The notes under the pieces were generated by a model that had not been told where the DNA came from, did not search any database, and saw only the letters and a program-made list of their open reading frames with translations. DNA of 41,244 nt from an uncultured Bacteroidales bacterium (lineage in GTDB: Bacteria > Bacteroidota > Bacteroidia > Bacteroidales > UBA932), in the NCBI GenBank assembly GCA_947165305.1, contig CAMUZW010000003.1, forward strand, positions 1 to 41,244. Direction: 5' to 3'. The translations under genes were made by a program, and so were the position numbers. Positions 17,806-27,049 of this stretch are shown in pieces; positions within the stretch are counted from its first letter, which is position 1; each line of letters opens with the position of its first letter.

Positions 17806-20033
17806 AACCTTTACAGATTTTAGGCGTGGCGGCGGTCCTTACGCTCAGCCTCGCAGGATGTCATCACAAGATGAAAGAAACAGCAAAATACATCGGACCC
17901 TCCGACATTACCGTGACCGACGGCAAGATGACCCCGGAGGTGCTCCTTTCGCTCGGCCGGCTGGGCGATCCGCAGCTTTCGCCGGACGGCAAGTCGATCC
18001 TTTACGGGGTCTCCTATCAGTCCATTCCCGAGAACCGCGCCGTCCGGAATCTCTTCCTCTGCGACGTCGACGGCGGCCGGAAGGTCCAGCTTACCCGGAG
18101 CGGCAAGAGCATTTCCAACGCCCGCTTCTCCCCGGACGGAAATCACATCTTTTACCTGCAGGGCGGCCAGCTCTACAAGGCGCAGATGCTCGGGCGGAAA
18201 CTCGGGAAACCCGTCTGCATCAGTGACGTCAAAGGCGGGATCAGCGAGTTTGCGCTTTCGCCGGACGGCACCCAGGTGATGTACGTGAGCACGGTGCACA
18301 GCGCGGTCGAACGCCCGTCCGACACCGATCCGCTCCTCGACAAGGCGCAGGCCTATGCGACCGAGGATCTGATGTACCGTCACTGGGACCACTGGGTGGA
18401 GGAAATTCCCCATACTTACATCGCTCCGCTTTCCGGCTTGGATATCACGAAAGAAGGATCCCTCGACATCCTCGGCGGTGAGGACGTCAAGTTTGAGCTC
18501 CCGACCGAGCCCTTCGGCGGTATCGAGCAGCTTGCCTGGAGCCCCGACGGCCGCTACGTGGCCTACAGTTGCCGCAAGCTTACCGGCCGGGAGTATGCTT
18601 TCTCCACGGATACTGAAATTTATATTTACTGCCCGCTGACCGGCGAGACGACCGTCATTCCGATGGGCGGCGGATACGATACCGACCCTGTTTTCTCGCC
18701 CGACGGCAAAAAGATCGCCTGGCTCAGCATGGCTCGGAACGGCTACGAGGCCGACAAAGTGCGCCTGATGGTGGCCGACCTCCTTGCCGATGAGCCTGAG
18801 GAGGGCCAGGGCTCCAACCCGAAGGCTGTCGTTATCCGCGACCTGACGGCGGAATTCGCCTACAACGCGGCCGGCCCCGTCTGGGCGGATGACAGCGAAA
18901 GCCTCTACTTCAATGCCCTTGTGGAGGGCGTACAGGGGATTTTCCGCGCCTGGGTCACGCCGCAGGAAGGGAACAAGACCCGGATGGAGCGCCTCACCGG
19001 AGAGGACCTCTGGTACGACTTTAATTCGCCGTTCGGCATCCTTGAGGACGGCACGCTCCTCGCGACGTATTGCTCGATGGAATTCCCGACCGAACTGGTC
19101 GCCATAAAGGACGGCGTCCCGACGCAGATCGGCGACGAGAACGGCCATATCCTCTCGCAGCTTACGCCGTACAAGACCGAAAAGCGGATGGTGAAGACGG
19201 TGGACGGCCAGGATATGCTGACCTGGGTGCTCTTCCCGCCGGAATTTGACGCTTCGAAGGTCTATCCCGCCATCGAGATCTGCCTCGGCGGCCCTCAGGG
19301 GACCCTCAGCCAGGGCTGGTCCTACCGGTGGAATTACCGGCTGATGGCTGCCCAGGGCTACGTAGTCGTCCTCCCGAACCGCCGCGGCACCACCGCCTTC
19401 GGGCAGCCGTGGTGCGAGCAGATCAGCGGCGACTACATCGGGCTCAACATGCAGGACTATCTCTCCGCGGCAAAGGCCCTCAAGGACGAGCCGTATGTCG
19501 GCAAGATGGCGGCCTGCGGCGCCAGTTACGGCGGCTACAGCGTCTATTATCTTGCAGGAATTCACGGGGATGTCTACGACTGCTTCATCGCGCACGCCGG
19601 CATCTTCAACGAGGAGCATATGTATATGACCACCGAGGAGATGTGGTTCCCGAACTGGGACAACGGCGGCATCCCGGTCGAATACGCCTTCAAGGAGGGC
19701 CAGACGGGTCCCGCCGGCGACGGTATCACCTTCGGCGGCATCCAGCAGGCGGGCTCTCCCTGGAGCAGCAAGCCCGAGGCGGTCCGCCACTATGCCAATT
19801 CTCCGCACAAACTCGTGCAGAACTGGCACACCCCGATCCTCTGCATCCACGGCGGCTCCGACTTCCGCGTTCCGTACGACGAGGGAATGGCTGCCTTCAA
19901 CGCCGCGCAGATGATGGGCGTCCCGTCGAAGCTGATCGTCTTCCCGGAGGAGAATCACTGGATCCTCCAGCCCCAGAACGCGCTCTACTGGCATCGGAGC
20001 TACTTCGGCTGGCTGGATAAATGGTGCAAATAA
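17802..20033 (+). CDS. S9 family prolyl oligopeptidase / dipeptidyl peptidase lipoprotein
   Basis: Lipobox LAGC; WD40/TolB-like propeller repeats; C-terminal GASYGGYSVYYLAG (nucleophile), HGGSDFRVPY, ENHW triad motifs; ATGA overlap with WYL gene. Confidence 0.93.
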   Translation: MKPLQILGVAAVLTLSLAGCHHKMKETAKYIGPSDITVTDGKMTPEVLLSLGRLGDPQLSPDGKSILYGVSYQSIPENRAVRNLFLCDVDGGRKVQLTRSGKSISNARFSPDGNHIFYLQGGQLYKAQMLGRKLGKPVCISDVKGGISEFALSPDGTQVMYVSTVHSAVERPSDTDPLLDKAQAYATEDLMYRHWDHWVEEIPHTYIAPLSGLDITKEGSLDILGGEDVKFELPTEPFGGIEQLAWSPDGRYVAYSCRKLTGREYAFSTDTEIYIYCPLTGETTVIPMGGGYDTDPVFSPDGKKIAWLSMARNGYEADKVRLMVADLLADEPEEGQGSNPKAVVIRDLTAEFAYNAAGPVWADDSESLYFNALVEGVQGIFRAWVTPQEGNKTRMERLTGEDLWYDFNSPFGILEDGTLLATYCSMEFPTELVAIKDGVPTQIGDENGHILSQLTPYKTEKRMVKTVDGQDMLTWVLFPPEFDASKVYPAIEICLGGPQGTLSQGWSYRWNYRLMAAQGYVVVLPNRRGTTAFGQPWCEQISGDYIGLNMQDYLSAAKALKDEPYVGKMAACGASYGGYSVYYLAGIHGDVYDCFIAHAGIFNEEHMYMTTEEMWFPNWDNGGIPVEYAFKEGQTGPAGDGITFGGIQQAGSPWSSKPEAVRHYANSPHKLVQNWHTPILCIHGGSDFRVPYDEGMAAFNAAQMMGVPSKLIVFPEENHWILQPQNALYWHRSYFGWLDKWCK

Positions 20034-20041
20034 CGGGCACA

Positions 20042-20165
20042 GGAAAAATGCAGGTATTCGATTTCTGCAATCATTTGCACCCGCGCAAGTAGCGGGAGGG
20101 GCCCACGAAGTGGGAGGGACGAGGTCGAAGACCGAGGATGGAAGAAACGAATACCTGATTTTTCC
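20042..20165 (-). repeat. Structured intergenic repeat, copy 1 (conserved orientation on minus strand)
   Basis: Outer arms GGAAAAATGCAGGTATTCG / CGAATACCTGATTTTTCC; core on minus strand CATCCTCGGTCTTCGACCTCGTCCCTCCCACTTCGTGGGCCCCTCCCGCTACTTGCGCGGGTGCAAATGATTGCAG shared with copies 2 and 3. Confidence 0.93.
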
Positions 20166-20182
20166 GAAGCAAGGGAGAGCGT

Positions 20183-22324
20183 ATGGATATTAAAGTATTG
20201 GATAAGGAAATACAGTATCTGCCGGGGGTGGGACCGCGGCGGGCGGCGCTGCTCGCCTCCGAACTCGACGTCCATACCGTCGGCGACCTTATCCGTACTT
20301 ATCCGTTCCGTTACATCGACCGCAGCCGGCTCAACCGCATCGCCGACATCACCCCGACGATGGCCTCCGTCCAGATCCAGGCGCAGGTCCTCTCAGTCCG
20401 CCTCCTCGGCAAGGACGGCAAACCCGTCGAAAACCCCGGGAACCGCTGGGGTGCGGTGACGCGGCTGGTCGCCCGGGTGGCTGACGAAAGCGGCGAGACC
20501 GAAGTCGTCTTCTTCAAGGGCATCAAATGGATGCACGCCCGGCTGACGCCCGGCTCCGTCTGGATCTTCTTCGGCAAGCCCACCGTCTTCAGCGACCGCA
20601 TCAATCTCGTGCATCCCGAGGTCGACAACCCCGGCGGCAGCGTCTCTGCGGGCGTGCTGACCGGCGTCTATCCTTCGACCGAAAAGCTCAAGAACGGCGG
20701 CATCACCGGCAAGGTGATGCTCCGCCTGATGACGGAAGCCCTCAATGAGGCGCTCCCCGTCATCCAGGACCCGCTGCCCGATTATATCCTTGCCGAGAAG
20801 GGGCTCGTCCCGCTGTCATATGCGCTGCGGCAGATCCATTTCCCGCAGGATCAGACCGCGCTCTCGAAGGCTTCCTACCGGCTCAAATTCGAGGAACTCT
20901 TCTTCCTTCAGCTCTCCCTGCTGAAGCAGAAATACATCCGGAGCCGGGCCGAAAAAGGCATCCTGATGCCCCACGTCGGCAAACCCTTCAACGATTGTTT
21001 CAACGCCCTTCCGTACGAGCTCACCGGCGCCCAGAAGCGGGTTATCAAGGAAATCCGCGAAGATATGCGGAGCGGCCACCAGATGAACCGGCTCCTGCAG
21101 GGCGACGTCGGGTCCGGCAAGACGATGGTAGCGGTCCTGACCTGCCTCATCGCGGTCGGCAACGGCTGGCAGGCCTGCGTAATGGCGCCGACGGAAGTCC
21201 TGGCCCAGCAGCATTTCGCCAATATCTCCAAATACCTTCAGCCGACGGGCGTCAAGGTGGCCCTCCTGACCGGCTCGACCGGTGTAAAGGCACGTCGGGA
21301 GATCCATGCCGGCCTGCAGGACGGGTCCATTGGGATCATTATCGGCACCCACGCGCTGATCGAAGATACCGTGCAGTTCAAAGGCCTTGGCCTTGCCGTC
21401 ATCGACGAGCAGCACCGCTTCGGAGTCGACCAGCGCTCCCGCCTGTGGTCCAAGAATCCCGGCGGCATACCGCCGCACATCCTCGTGATGACAGCGACAC
21501 CTATCCCGCGGACCCTTGCCATGACGCTCTACGGCGACCTGGACCTCTCCGTCATCGACGAAATGCCGCCCGGCAGGAAGAAGATCCAGACGCTCCTGGT
21601 CGGAGAGAACAAGCGGATCGCGATGTTCAACTTCATGAAGGCCCAGATCGCCAAGGGACGGCAGGTCTTCGTAGTCTATCCGCTCATTTTCGAGAGCGAG
21701 AAGATGGACTACCACAACCTCGAATTGGGCTTTGAGGAAATCGTGCGGCATTTCCCGCTGCCCGATTACAAGGTCGCGATCGTCCACGGGAAGCAGACCT
21801 CCGAAGAGAAGCAGTTCAACATGTCGGCCTTTGCGGCCGGGCGGGCGAATATCCTCGTCTCGACGACCGTCATCGAGGTGGGCGTCGACGTTCCGAATGC
21901 ATCCGTGATGGTCATCGAAAGCGCCGAGCGCTTCGGCCTCAGCCAGCTCCACCAGCTGCGCGGCCGGGTGGGACGCGGCGCGGCGGAGTCTTTCTGCATC
22001 CTGATGCGCGGCGACAAGGTCTCCCGCGAATCCCAGAAGCGGCTCGAACTGATGTGCCGCACCGAGGACGGCTTCGTCCTGGCCGAAGAGGATATGAAGA
22101 TGCGCGGGCCGGGCGACCTCGAGGGAACGGCGCAGAGCGGACTCCCGATCCGCCTCAACATCGCCTCCCTCGCGCACGACGGCCTCATCCTCAGCGACGC
22201 CCGCAGCTATGCCGTCCACGTACTCGATGCGGACCCTGCGCTCGACGCGCCGGTCAACGCTCCGCTCAAGGCCGAACTCCGCAAAGATAAATACACCCTG
22301 CGGGATTATTCGAAAATTTCGTAA
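20183..22324 (+). CDS. recG: ATP-dependent DNA helicase RecG
   Basis: MNRLLQGDVGSGKTMVA, VMTATPIPRTLAMTLYGDLDLSVIDEMPPGRKKIQT, AERFGLSQLHQLRGRVGRG motifs. Confidence 0.98.
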   Translation: MDIKVLDKEIQYLPGVGPRRAALLASELDVHTVGDLIRTYPFRYIDRSRLNRIADITPTMASVQIQAQVLSVRLLGKDGKPVENPGNRWGAVTRLVARVADESGETEVVFFKGIKWMHARLTPGSVWIFFGKPTVFSDRINLVHPEVDNPGGSVSAGVLTGVYPSTEKLKNGGITGKVMLRLMTEALNEALPVIQDPLPDYILAEKGLVPLSYALRQIHFPQDQTALSKASYRLKFEELFFLQLSLLKQKYIRSRAEKGILMPHVGKPFNDCFNALPYELTGAQKRVIKEIREDMRSGHQMNRLLQGDVGSGKTMVAVLTCLIAVGNGWQACVMAPTEVLAQQHFANISKYLQPTGVKVALLTGSTGVKARREIHAGLQDGSIGIIIGTHALIEDTVQFKGLGLAVIDEQHRFGVDQRSRLWSKNPGGIPPHILVMTATPIPRTLAMTLYGDLDLSVIDEMPPGRKKIQTLLVGENKRIAMFNFMKAQIAKGRQVFVVYPLIFESEKMDYHNLELGFEEIVRHFPLPDYKVAIVHGKQTSEEKQFNMSAFAAGRANILVSTTVIEVGVDVPNASVMVIESAERFGLSQLHQLRGRVGRGAAESFCILMRGDKVSRESQKRLELMCRTEDGFVLAEEDMKMRGPGDLEGTAQSGLPIRLNIASLAHDGLILSDARSYAVHVLDADPALDAPVNAPLKAELRKDKYTLRDYSKIS

Positions 22325-22329
22325 ATTTG
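22322..22329 (+). promoter_or_regulatory. Possible Bacteroidetes -7 element (TAAATTTG) upstream of the peptidase/PqqD operon
   Basis: Matches TAnnTTTG 11 nt before ATG 22341, overlapping the recG stop codon; no convincing -33 TTG. Confidence 0.4.
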
Positions 22330-22340
22330 CAGGCTGTATC

Positions 22341-22847
22341 ATGGATAAGCTGGTAATCAATAACGACGAGTTCTTCGGGAAGGTCATTTCGCTGCTGGAA
22401 GAAGGCAAGGAGGTGACCATCCCCGTGAAGGGATTCAGCATGCTTCCCTTCATCCGGGGCGAGAAGGACCTTGTCGTGCTCGTGAAACCGGAGAAGGACC
22501 TGTCCGTAGGGGACATCGTCCTGTTCCGTTACTACGGACGTTATGTGATGCACCGGATCATTTCCATGGACGGCGGGACGATCGTCATCCAGGGTGACGG
22601 CGTCCCGAAGAATACCGAGAAGGTAACGCGGGCGGATATCTTTGGCCTTGCCGTGAAGATCCTCCGGAACGGCACACGGCCGGTGGATCCTTATTCACCC
22701 TGCCAGCGACGCAAAGTCCGCATCTGGCAGAAGCTGCTGCCCGTCCGGGGCTACCTGCTGGCCCTATACCGCCGCCTTCCCTGGAACTGGTTCTGGCTCC
22801 GCCGCCAGTACCGCCAACAGTTGGATATTGATAACAGAAATAGTTAA
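22341..22847 (+). CDS. S24/S26 (signal peptidase I-like) family protein
   Basis: VTIPVKGFSMLPFIRGEKDLVVLVKPEKDLSVGDIVLFRYYGRYVMHRIISMDGGTIVIQGDGVPKNTEKV: SMxP serine motif and GDIV...HRI...GD pattern; ORF track start trimmed to ATG 22341. Confidence 0.85.
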   Translation: MDKLVINNDEFFGKVISLLEEGKEVTIPVKGFSMLPFIRGEKDLVVLVKPEKDLSVGDIVLFRYYGRYVMHRIISMDGGTIVIQGDGVPKNTEKVTRADIFGLAVKILRNGTRPVDPYSPCQRRKVRIWQKLLPVRGYLLALYRRLPWNWFWLRRQYRQQLDIDNRNS

Positions 22848-22880
22848 AAAGCAGTTGGATATTGATGCCACTGCTTTTTA
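22845..22880 (+). terminator. Perfect 11-bp stem-loop (TAAAAAGCAGT / ACTGCTTTTTA), terminator/attenuator-like
   Basis: Left arm 22845-22855, right arm 22870-22880, 14-nt loop; U-rich right arm; lies between the S24 and PqqD genes. Confidence 0.5.
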
Positions 22881-22903
22881 CGAAGAATAAAGATAAACAG
22901 TAT

Positions 22904-23170
22904 ATGAGAATTAAAGAAGGATTTGTACTGCGAACCATCTGCGGACAGAACGTGATCTCCGGAGAGGGAAGCGCCAATGTAAACTTCAGCAAACTCGTCA
23001 GCCTCAACGAAACGGCATCCTTCCTCTTCAAGGCCGTCGAAGGCAAAGACTTCACCCCTGAGGACATGGCCGACGCCCTGACGGAAGCCTACGAGGTAGA
23101 CCGTGAGACCGCCCTTGCCGACAGCCGTAAACTGTGCGAGCAGTGGGTTGAGATCGGTATCGTCGAATAA
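22904..23170 (+). CDS. PqqD-like / RiPP recognition element family protein
   Basis: 88 aa: MRIKEGFVLRTICGQNVISGEGSANVNFSKLVSLNETASFLFKAVEGKDFTPEDMADALTEAYEVDRETALADSRKLCEQWVEIGIVE, with PqqD-like N-terminal strands and LNETAxxLxxxxxG core. Confidence 0.85.
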   Translation: MRIKEGFVLRTICGQNVISGEGSANVNFSKLVSLNETASFLFKAVEGKDFTPEDMADALTEAYEVDRETALADSRKLCEQWVEIGIVE

Positions 23171-23175
23171 GAAGG

Positions 23176-24288
23176 ATGAACTTTACCGAGAAACAGTTCC
23201 TTTCGTTGCTCCGTTCCGGCCTTACCGGTACGGTGCCGGATCCCGCTTTGTTTGCGGGGACGGTCGGCTGGGAAGACATCTACAGACTTGCAGATGAGCA
23301 GACGGTCGTCCCGGTCGTGACCGACGGAATCGACCTGCTGCCCTCCGCCCTGAAGCCCGGTATCGAGATCCTGGAACCGTTTCTGGCCGACACGCTGGCG
23401 ACCGAGATGCGCAACGATACGGTCAACCGGTTTGCCGGCGCCCTTTTCCGCAAGCTCAACAGCACCGGCATGCCGGCCCTGATGGTCAAGGGACAGGGAC
23501 TTGCGCGGCTCTACCCACAGCCGGGGCACCGTCAGCCCGGAGACATCGACATCCTCGTCCGGCCGGAAGACTATCCTGCCGTCAGGGACCTGCTTGTCGC
23601 CAAGGCTTCGGTCGCAGATCAGGAACATGCCGAAATTCTCCATCAGGGAATGTCCTTCGGATCCATCGAGGTGGAAGTCCACGGGACCATCTCCACCCTG
23701 ATGTCGGTCCGGCTGGACCGGAAACTCGCCGCCCTGCAGGAAGAAATGTTCCGCTCAGAAGCGTTTACCTCCGAAGATTTCGGCGGCGTGACGGTCAGGA
23801 TGCCGTCGGTCCTTTTCAATGCCGTCTACATCCTTATCCATTTCCTGCACCACTACTGGAGCGGAGGCGTCGGACTCCGGCAGCTCACCGACTGGGGACT
23901 CTACGTCAACCGCCATTTCGACGAAATCGACGCCGGCCGCCTCGAAGGGGTTCTCCGCGACCTTGGCGTGCTGCGTCTCTGGCAGACCTTCTCCGGTCTG
24001 TCGACCACCGTGCTCGGCACCGACAAGGACCGTTTTCCGCTCTGGACCGACCGCTACCACCGCAAATATGAGGGCATCCTCCGCTATATGCTCAAATGCG
24101 GCAATTTCGGGATGAACCATCCCCGCGAAGCGGTAGAGCGGCCGTATCTGCTCCGGAAAATCCATTCGTTCTGGCGCCTTGTCGTCGCCGACCGGCTGCG
24201 GCATTTCCCGGAATTCCCGGCCGAATCGGTCCGGTACTTTACCGGTGCATTCCACTATGGTCTCATCAGATTGGCGGAAGGGGAATGA
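23176..24288 (+). CDS. Nucleotidyltransferase family protein (NTP_transf_5-like), paralog 1
   Basis: MVKGQGLARLYPQPGHRQPGDIDILVRPEDY motif; N-terminus MNFTEKQFLSLLRSGL shared with the paralog at 25922. Confidence 0.85.
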   Translation: MNFTEKQFLSLLRSGLTGTVPDPALFAGTVGWEDIYRLADEQTVVPVVTDGIDLLPSALKPGIEILEPFLADTLATEMRNDTVNRFAGALFRKLNSTGMPALMVKGQGLARLYPQPGHRQPGDIDILVRPEDYPAVRDLLVAKASVADQEHAEILHQGMSFGSIEVEVHGTISTLMSVRLDRKLAALQEEMFRSEAFTSEDFGGVTVRMPSVLFNAVYILIHFLHHYWSGGVGLRQLTDWGLYVNRHFDEIDAGRLEGVLRDLGVLRLWQTFSGLSTTVLGTDKDRFPLWTDRYHRKYEGILRYMLKCGNFGMNHPREAVERPYLLRKIHSFWRLVVADRLRHFPEFPAESVRYFTGAFHYGLIRLAEGE

Positions 24289-25925
24289 GAACATTGTTGA
24301 AATACTTCAGGTGGCTGTTCCGCCATTCGGAAGGCGTCCGCTGGTCGCTCTTCTGGAATATCTTCCTCGGCATCTTCAACGTCGCCGTCAGCCTGACGTA
24401 TATCTACCTATGCAAGCGCCTCGTCGACATCGCCACGGGGGACGCCGCCGGGAATATCATCTGGTACACCGTCGCCGTCCTTGTCCTGATCGGCGTCCGG
24501 CTGGCCGTGACGGCCGTCAATGTCCGGATCGAGAACCTGGCTTCTTCCCGGATGAATTTCATCATCCGCCGGAGGCTGTACTCCGAATTGCTCCTGTCCC
24601 GCTGGAACGGCAAGGACAGCCGGCACTCGGGCGACACCCTCAACCGGCTGGAAACCGACGTCAACACCGTTACCAGCGTCATCTGCACCGATTTCCCGCA
24701 AATTATAACGACACTTGTCCAGCTCGTCGCCGCCGTTATTTTCCTCTGCACGCTGGACTGGCGGCTCGCCGTCATCCTGCTGCTGATCACGCCGTTTTTC
24801 CTGGCCTTCAGCAAGCTGTTCTTCCGGAAGATGCGTACGCTCACGCGGAATATCCGGGAAACCGAAAGCAAGGTGCAGAGCCATCTGCAGGAGAGCCTTC
24901 AGCACACGGTCGTCGTCCGGTCCATGGAGGCCGGCGAGATGATGGAGGAACGCCTGGACGACCTCCAGAACACCGAGTACGGCCAGGTAGTGGCCCGGAC
25001 ACGCTTCAACATCTTCGCCCGCACGACCGTCGGCGCCGCTTTCAGTTACGGCTATATCGCCGCCTTCCTCTGGGGTGTCTACGGCATCTACAGGAAGATG
25101 TCCACCTTCGGCACGATGACGGCCTTCCTGCAGATCGTCGGGCAGATCCAGCGCCCGGTCGTGAACCTGACGCGCCAGATTCCGGCCTTTATTTATGCGA
25201 CGGCGTCAATCGACCGCCTGATGGAACTGGAATCCGGACCGAAGGAGGAGACCGGCGAACAGCAGATGGTCACCGGCCCTGCCGGCATCCGCATCAGCGG
25301 GCTCACGTTCCGCTATGACGACGGCGACCGTGATGTCATCCACGGCCTCGATTTCGATTTCCCGCCGTCTTCCCGTACGGCCATCGTCGGTGAGACCGGC
25401 ATCGGGAAAAGTACCCTCGTCCGGCTGATGCTGTCTGTTTTGAAGCCCACGAAGGGCGATATCGAGATCTATGGCAACGGGGCGTATTTCGAAGCCTCTC
25501 CGATGACGCGCTGCAATATCGTATACGTTCCGCAGGGGAACACCCTTTTCAGCGGAACCATCCGTGAAAACCTCCGCCTGGGGGATCCGGATGCGACCGA
25601 GGACCGGATGCGCTGGGCCCTGGAAACGGCCGAAGCCGGCTTTGTGTTTGACCTCCCGGACGCTCTTGATACCATCTGCGGCGAGAAGGGTGCCGGCCTC
25701 AGCGAGGGCCAGGCGCAGCGCATCGCCATTGCCCGCGGCCTGCTCAGGCCCGGCAGCATCCTTCTGATGGATGAGTTCTCTTCTTCGCTCGACCCGGAAA
25801 CGGAAGCGCGGCTGGTGACGAACCTGTACGAATCCACGGCCGGCAAAACCTTGATTTTTATCACGCACCGCGAGCAGGTCGTCTCCCGCTGTGATCGCGT
25901 GCTTAACCTGGAGGAGATGGGATGA
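24285..25925 (+). CDS. ABC transporter, fused permease and ATP-binding protein (exporter type, no C39 peptidase domain)
   Basis: N-terminal TM domain; Walker A GETGIGKST, signature LSEGQAQR, Walker B ILLMDEFSSSLD; ATGA overlaps both sides; start trimmed from the ORF track. Confidence 0.93.
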   Translation: MRTLLKYFRWLFRHSEGVRWSLFWNIFLGIFNVAVSLTYIYLCKRLVDIATGDAAGNIIWYTVAVLVLIGVRLAVTAVNVRIENLASSRMNFIIRRRLYSELLLSRWNGKDSRHSGDTLNRLETDVNTVTSVICTDFPQIITTLVQLVAAVIFLCTLDWRLAVILLLITPFFLAFSKLFFRKMRTLTRNIRETESKVQSHLQESLQHTVVVRSMEAGEMMEERLDDLQNTEYGQVVARTRFNIFARTTVGAAFSYGYIAAFLWGVYGIYRKMSTFGTMTAFLQIVGQIQRPVVNLTRQIPAFIYATASIDRLMELESGPKEETGEQQMVTGPAGIRISGLTFRYDDGDRDVIHGLDFDFPPSSRTAIVGETGIGKSTLVRLMLSVLKPTKGDIEIYGNGAYFEASPMTRCNIVYVPQGNTLFSGTIRENLRLGDPDATEDRMRWALETAEAGFVFDLPDALDTICGEKGAGLSEGQAQRIAIARGLLRPGSILLMDEFSSSLDPETEARLVTNLYESTAGKTLIFITHREQVVSRCDRVLNLEEMG

Positions 25926-27049
25926 CACTGACCGAGAAACAATTTTTCTCGTTGTTGCGAAGCGGCCTGTGGGTAATTTCTCCTGACGCATCGTTATTTG
26001 AGGGGCCTGCGGACTGGGATGAAATCTATGAAATAGCCAACCGGCAGACCCTGCTGGGCTTCGTCGGGGACGGTATCGCCAGGCAGGTCGCCCATCCCGG
26101 AATCCCGGTCTCCTGCAAGGCGCCCGTCGACAGCCGGAAGAAATTCCTGGTACAGGTGGTCAAGGCCGAGCGGCGCAACGATAAACTCAACGGGTTCATC
26201 GCCCGTTTCAACCGGACCTTTAAGGAGGCGGGCATTACGCCGGTCATCGTAAAGGGACAGGGCGTGGCGCTGGCCTATCCGCAGCCCTGGCACCGCCAGA
26301 GCGGCGATATTGACTACCTGCTTACGCCGGAGGATTACGTCAGGGCGCGGGATATCCTGACGCCGCTCGCCAGCGAAGTCGAGCCCGAGGGGACGGACCG
26401 TCTTCACTTCAATTGCACGGTCGAGGGCATTACGGTCGAACTTCACGGGACGGAGGACCGGAAGCATCATCGTGCGGGACCCGAAAAGCGGTTCGACGAT
26501 TTTACCGCCCGCCATTATGCGGGGAAGAAACTTTTCTGGGATCTGGAAGGAGAGCAAATCCCGCTGATGGACCATCACTACAGCGTGATCTATATTCTCG
26601 ACCATTTCCATCATCATATGATGACGAGCGGGGTGGGGCTCCGTCAGGTCTGCGACTGGGTGATGTATATCTCTGCACACCGGGATGCCCTGGACGAGGC
26701 CGCCCTGGCGGCGGACCTCAGGAATCTGGGCCTGCTTCGGGCTTGGAAGGTGTATGGCGCCCTTGCCGTCTCCTGTCTGGGCATACCTGCGGAGCGGATG
26801 CCGCTCTACGACCCGTCCTTTGCGCGTTTCAGCGACCGGGTCTGGCGGATTATCGCCAAGACGGGCAATTTCGGGAAATTCGAGCGGAAACGTCCGCCGA
26901 TGTCGGTGCCGCGGTTATGGCGCAAGACGATATCTTTTGCGTATATCCTGAAGCAGTGTGCCCGGCTGCTGCCCATATTCCCGTCCGAAACCGTCCGGAC
27001 GCTCCTGCGCCGGATCAAGACGGGGTTCAAGCACATCAACGAATTCTAG
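25922..27049 (+). CDS. Nucleotidyltransferase family protein (NTP_transf_5-like), paralog 2
   Basis: VIVKGQGVALAYPQPWHRQSGDIDYLLTPEDY motif; MTLTEKQFFSLLRSGLWVISPDASLFEGPADWDEIYEIANRQT aligns with paralog 1. Confidence 0.85.
   Translation: MTLTEKQFFSLLRSGLWVISPDASLFEGPADWDEIYEIANRQTLLGFVGDGIARQVAHPGIPVSCKAPVDSRKKFLVQVVKAERRNDKLNGFIARFNRTFKEAGITPVIVKGQGVALAYPQPWHRQSGDIDYLLTPEDYVRARDILTPLASEVEPEGTDRLHFNCTVEGITVELHGTEDRKHHRAGPEKRFDDFTARHYAGKKLFWDLEGEQIPLMDHHYSVIYILDHFHHHMMTSGVGLRQVCDWVMYISAHRDALDEAALAADLRNLGLLRAWKVYGALAVSCLGIPAERMPLYDPSFARFSDRVWRIIAKTGNFGKFERKRPPMSVPRLWRKTISFAYILKQCARLLPIFPSETVRTLLRRIKTGFKHINEF

Noticed and set aside
17820-19994. 724-aa minus-strand ORF opposite the S9 peptidase
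   Set aside because: Shadow ORF; the plus strand encodes a full peptidase with catalytic motifs.
20000-20275. 91-aa minus-strand ORF across the 20042-20165 repeat
   Set aside because: Translation is dominated by the structured repeat (HPRSSTSSLPLRGPLPLLARVQMIAE); similar spurious ORFs would arise at every copy.
20816-22516. 566-aa minus-strand ORF opposite recG
   Set aside because: Shadow of recG extending into the S24 gene; no domain support.
22828-22890. Possible short TTG-start peptide MITEIVKKQLDIDATAFYEE between the S24 and PqqD genes, considered as a RiPP precursor
   Set aside because: 20 aa, weak start codon, inside the direct-repeat/hairpin region; no leader-core features and no evidence of translation.
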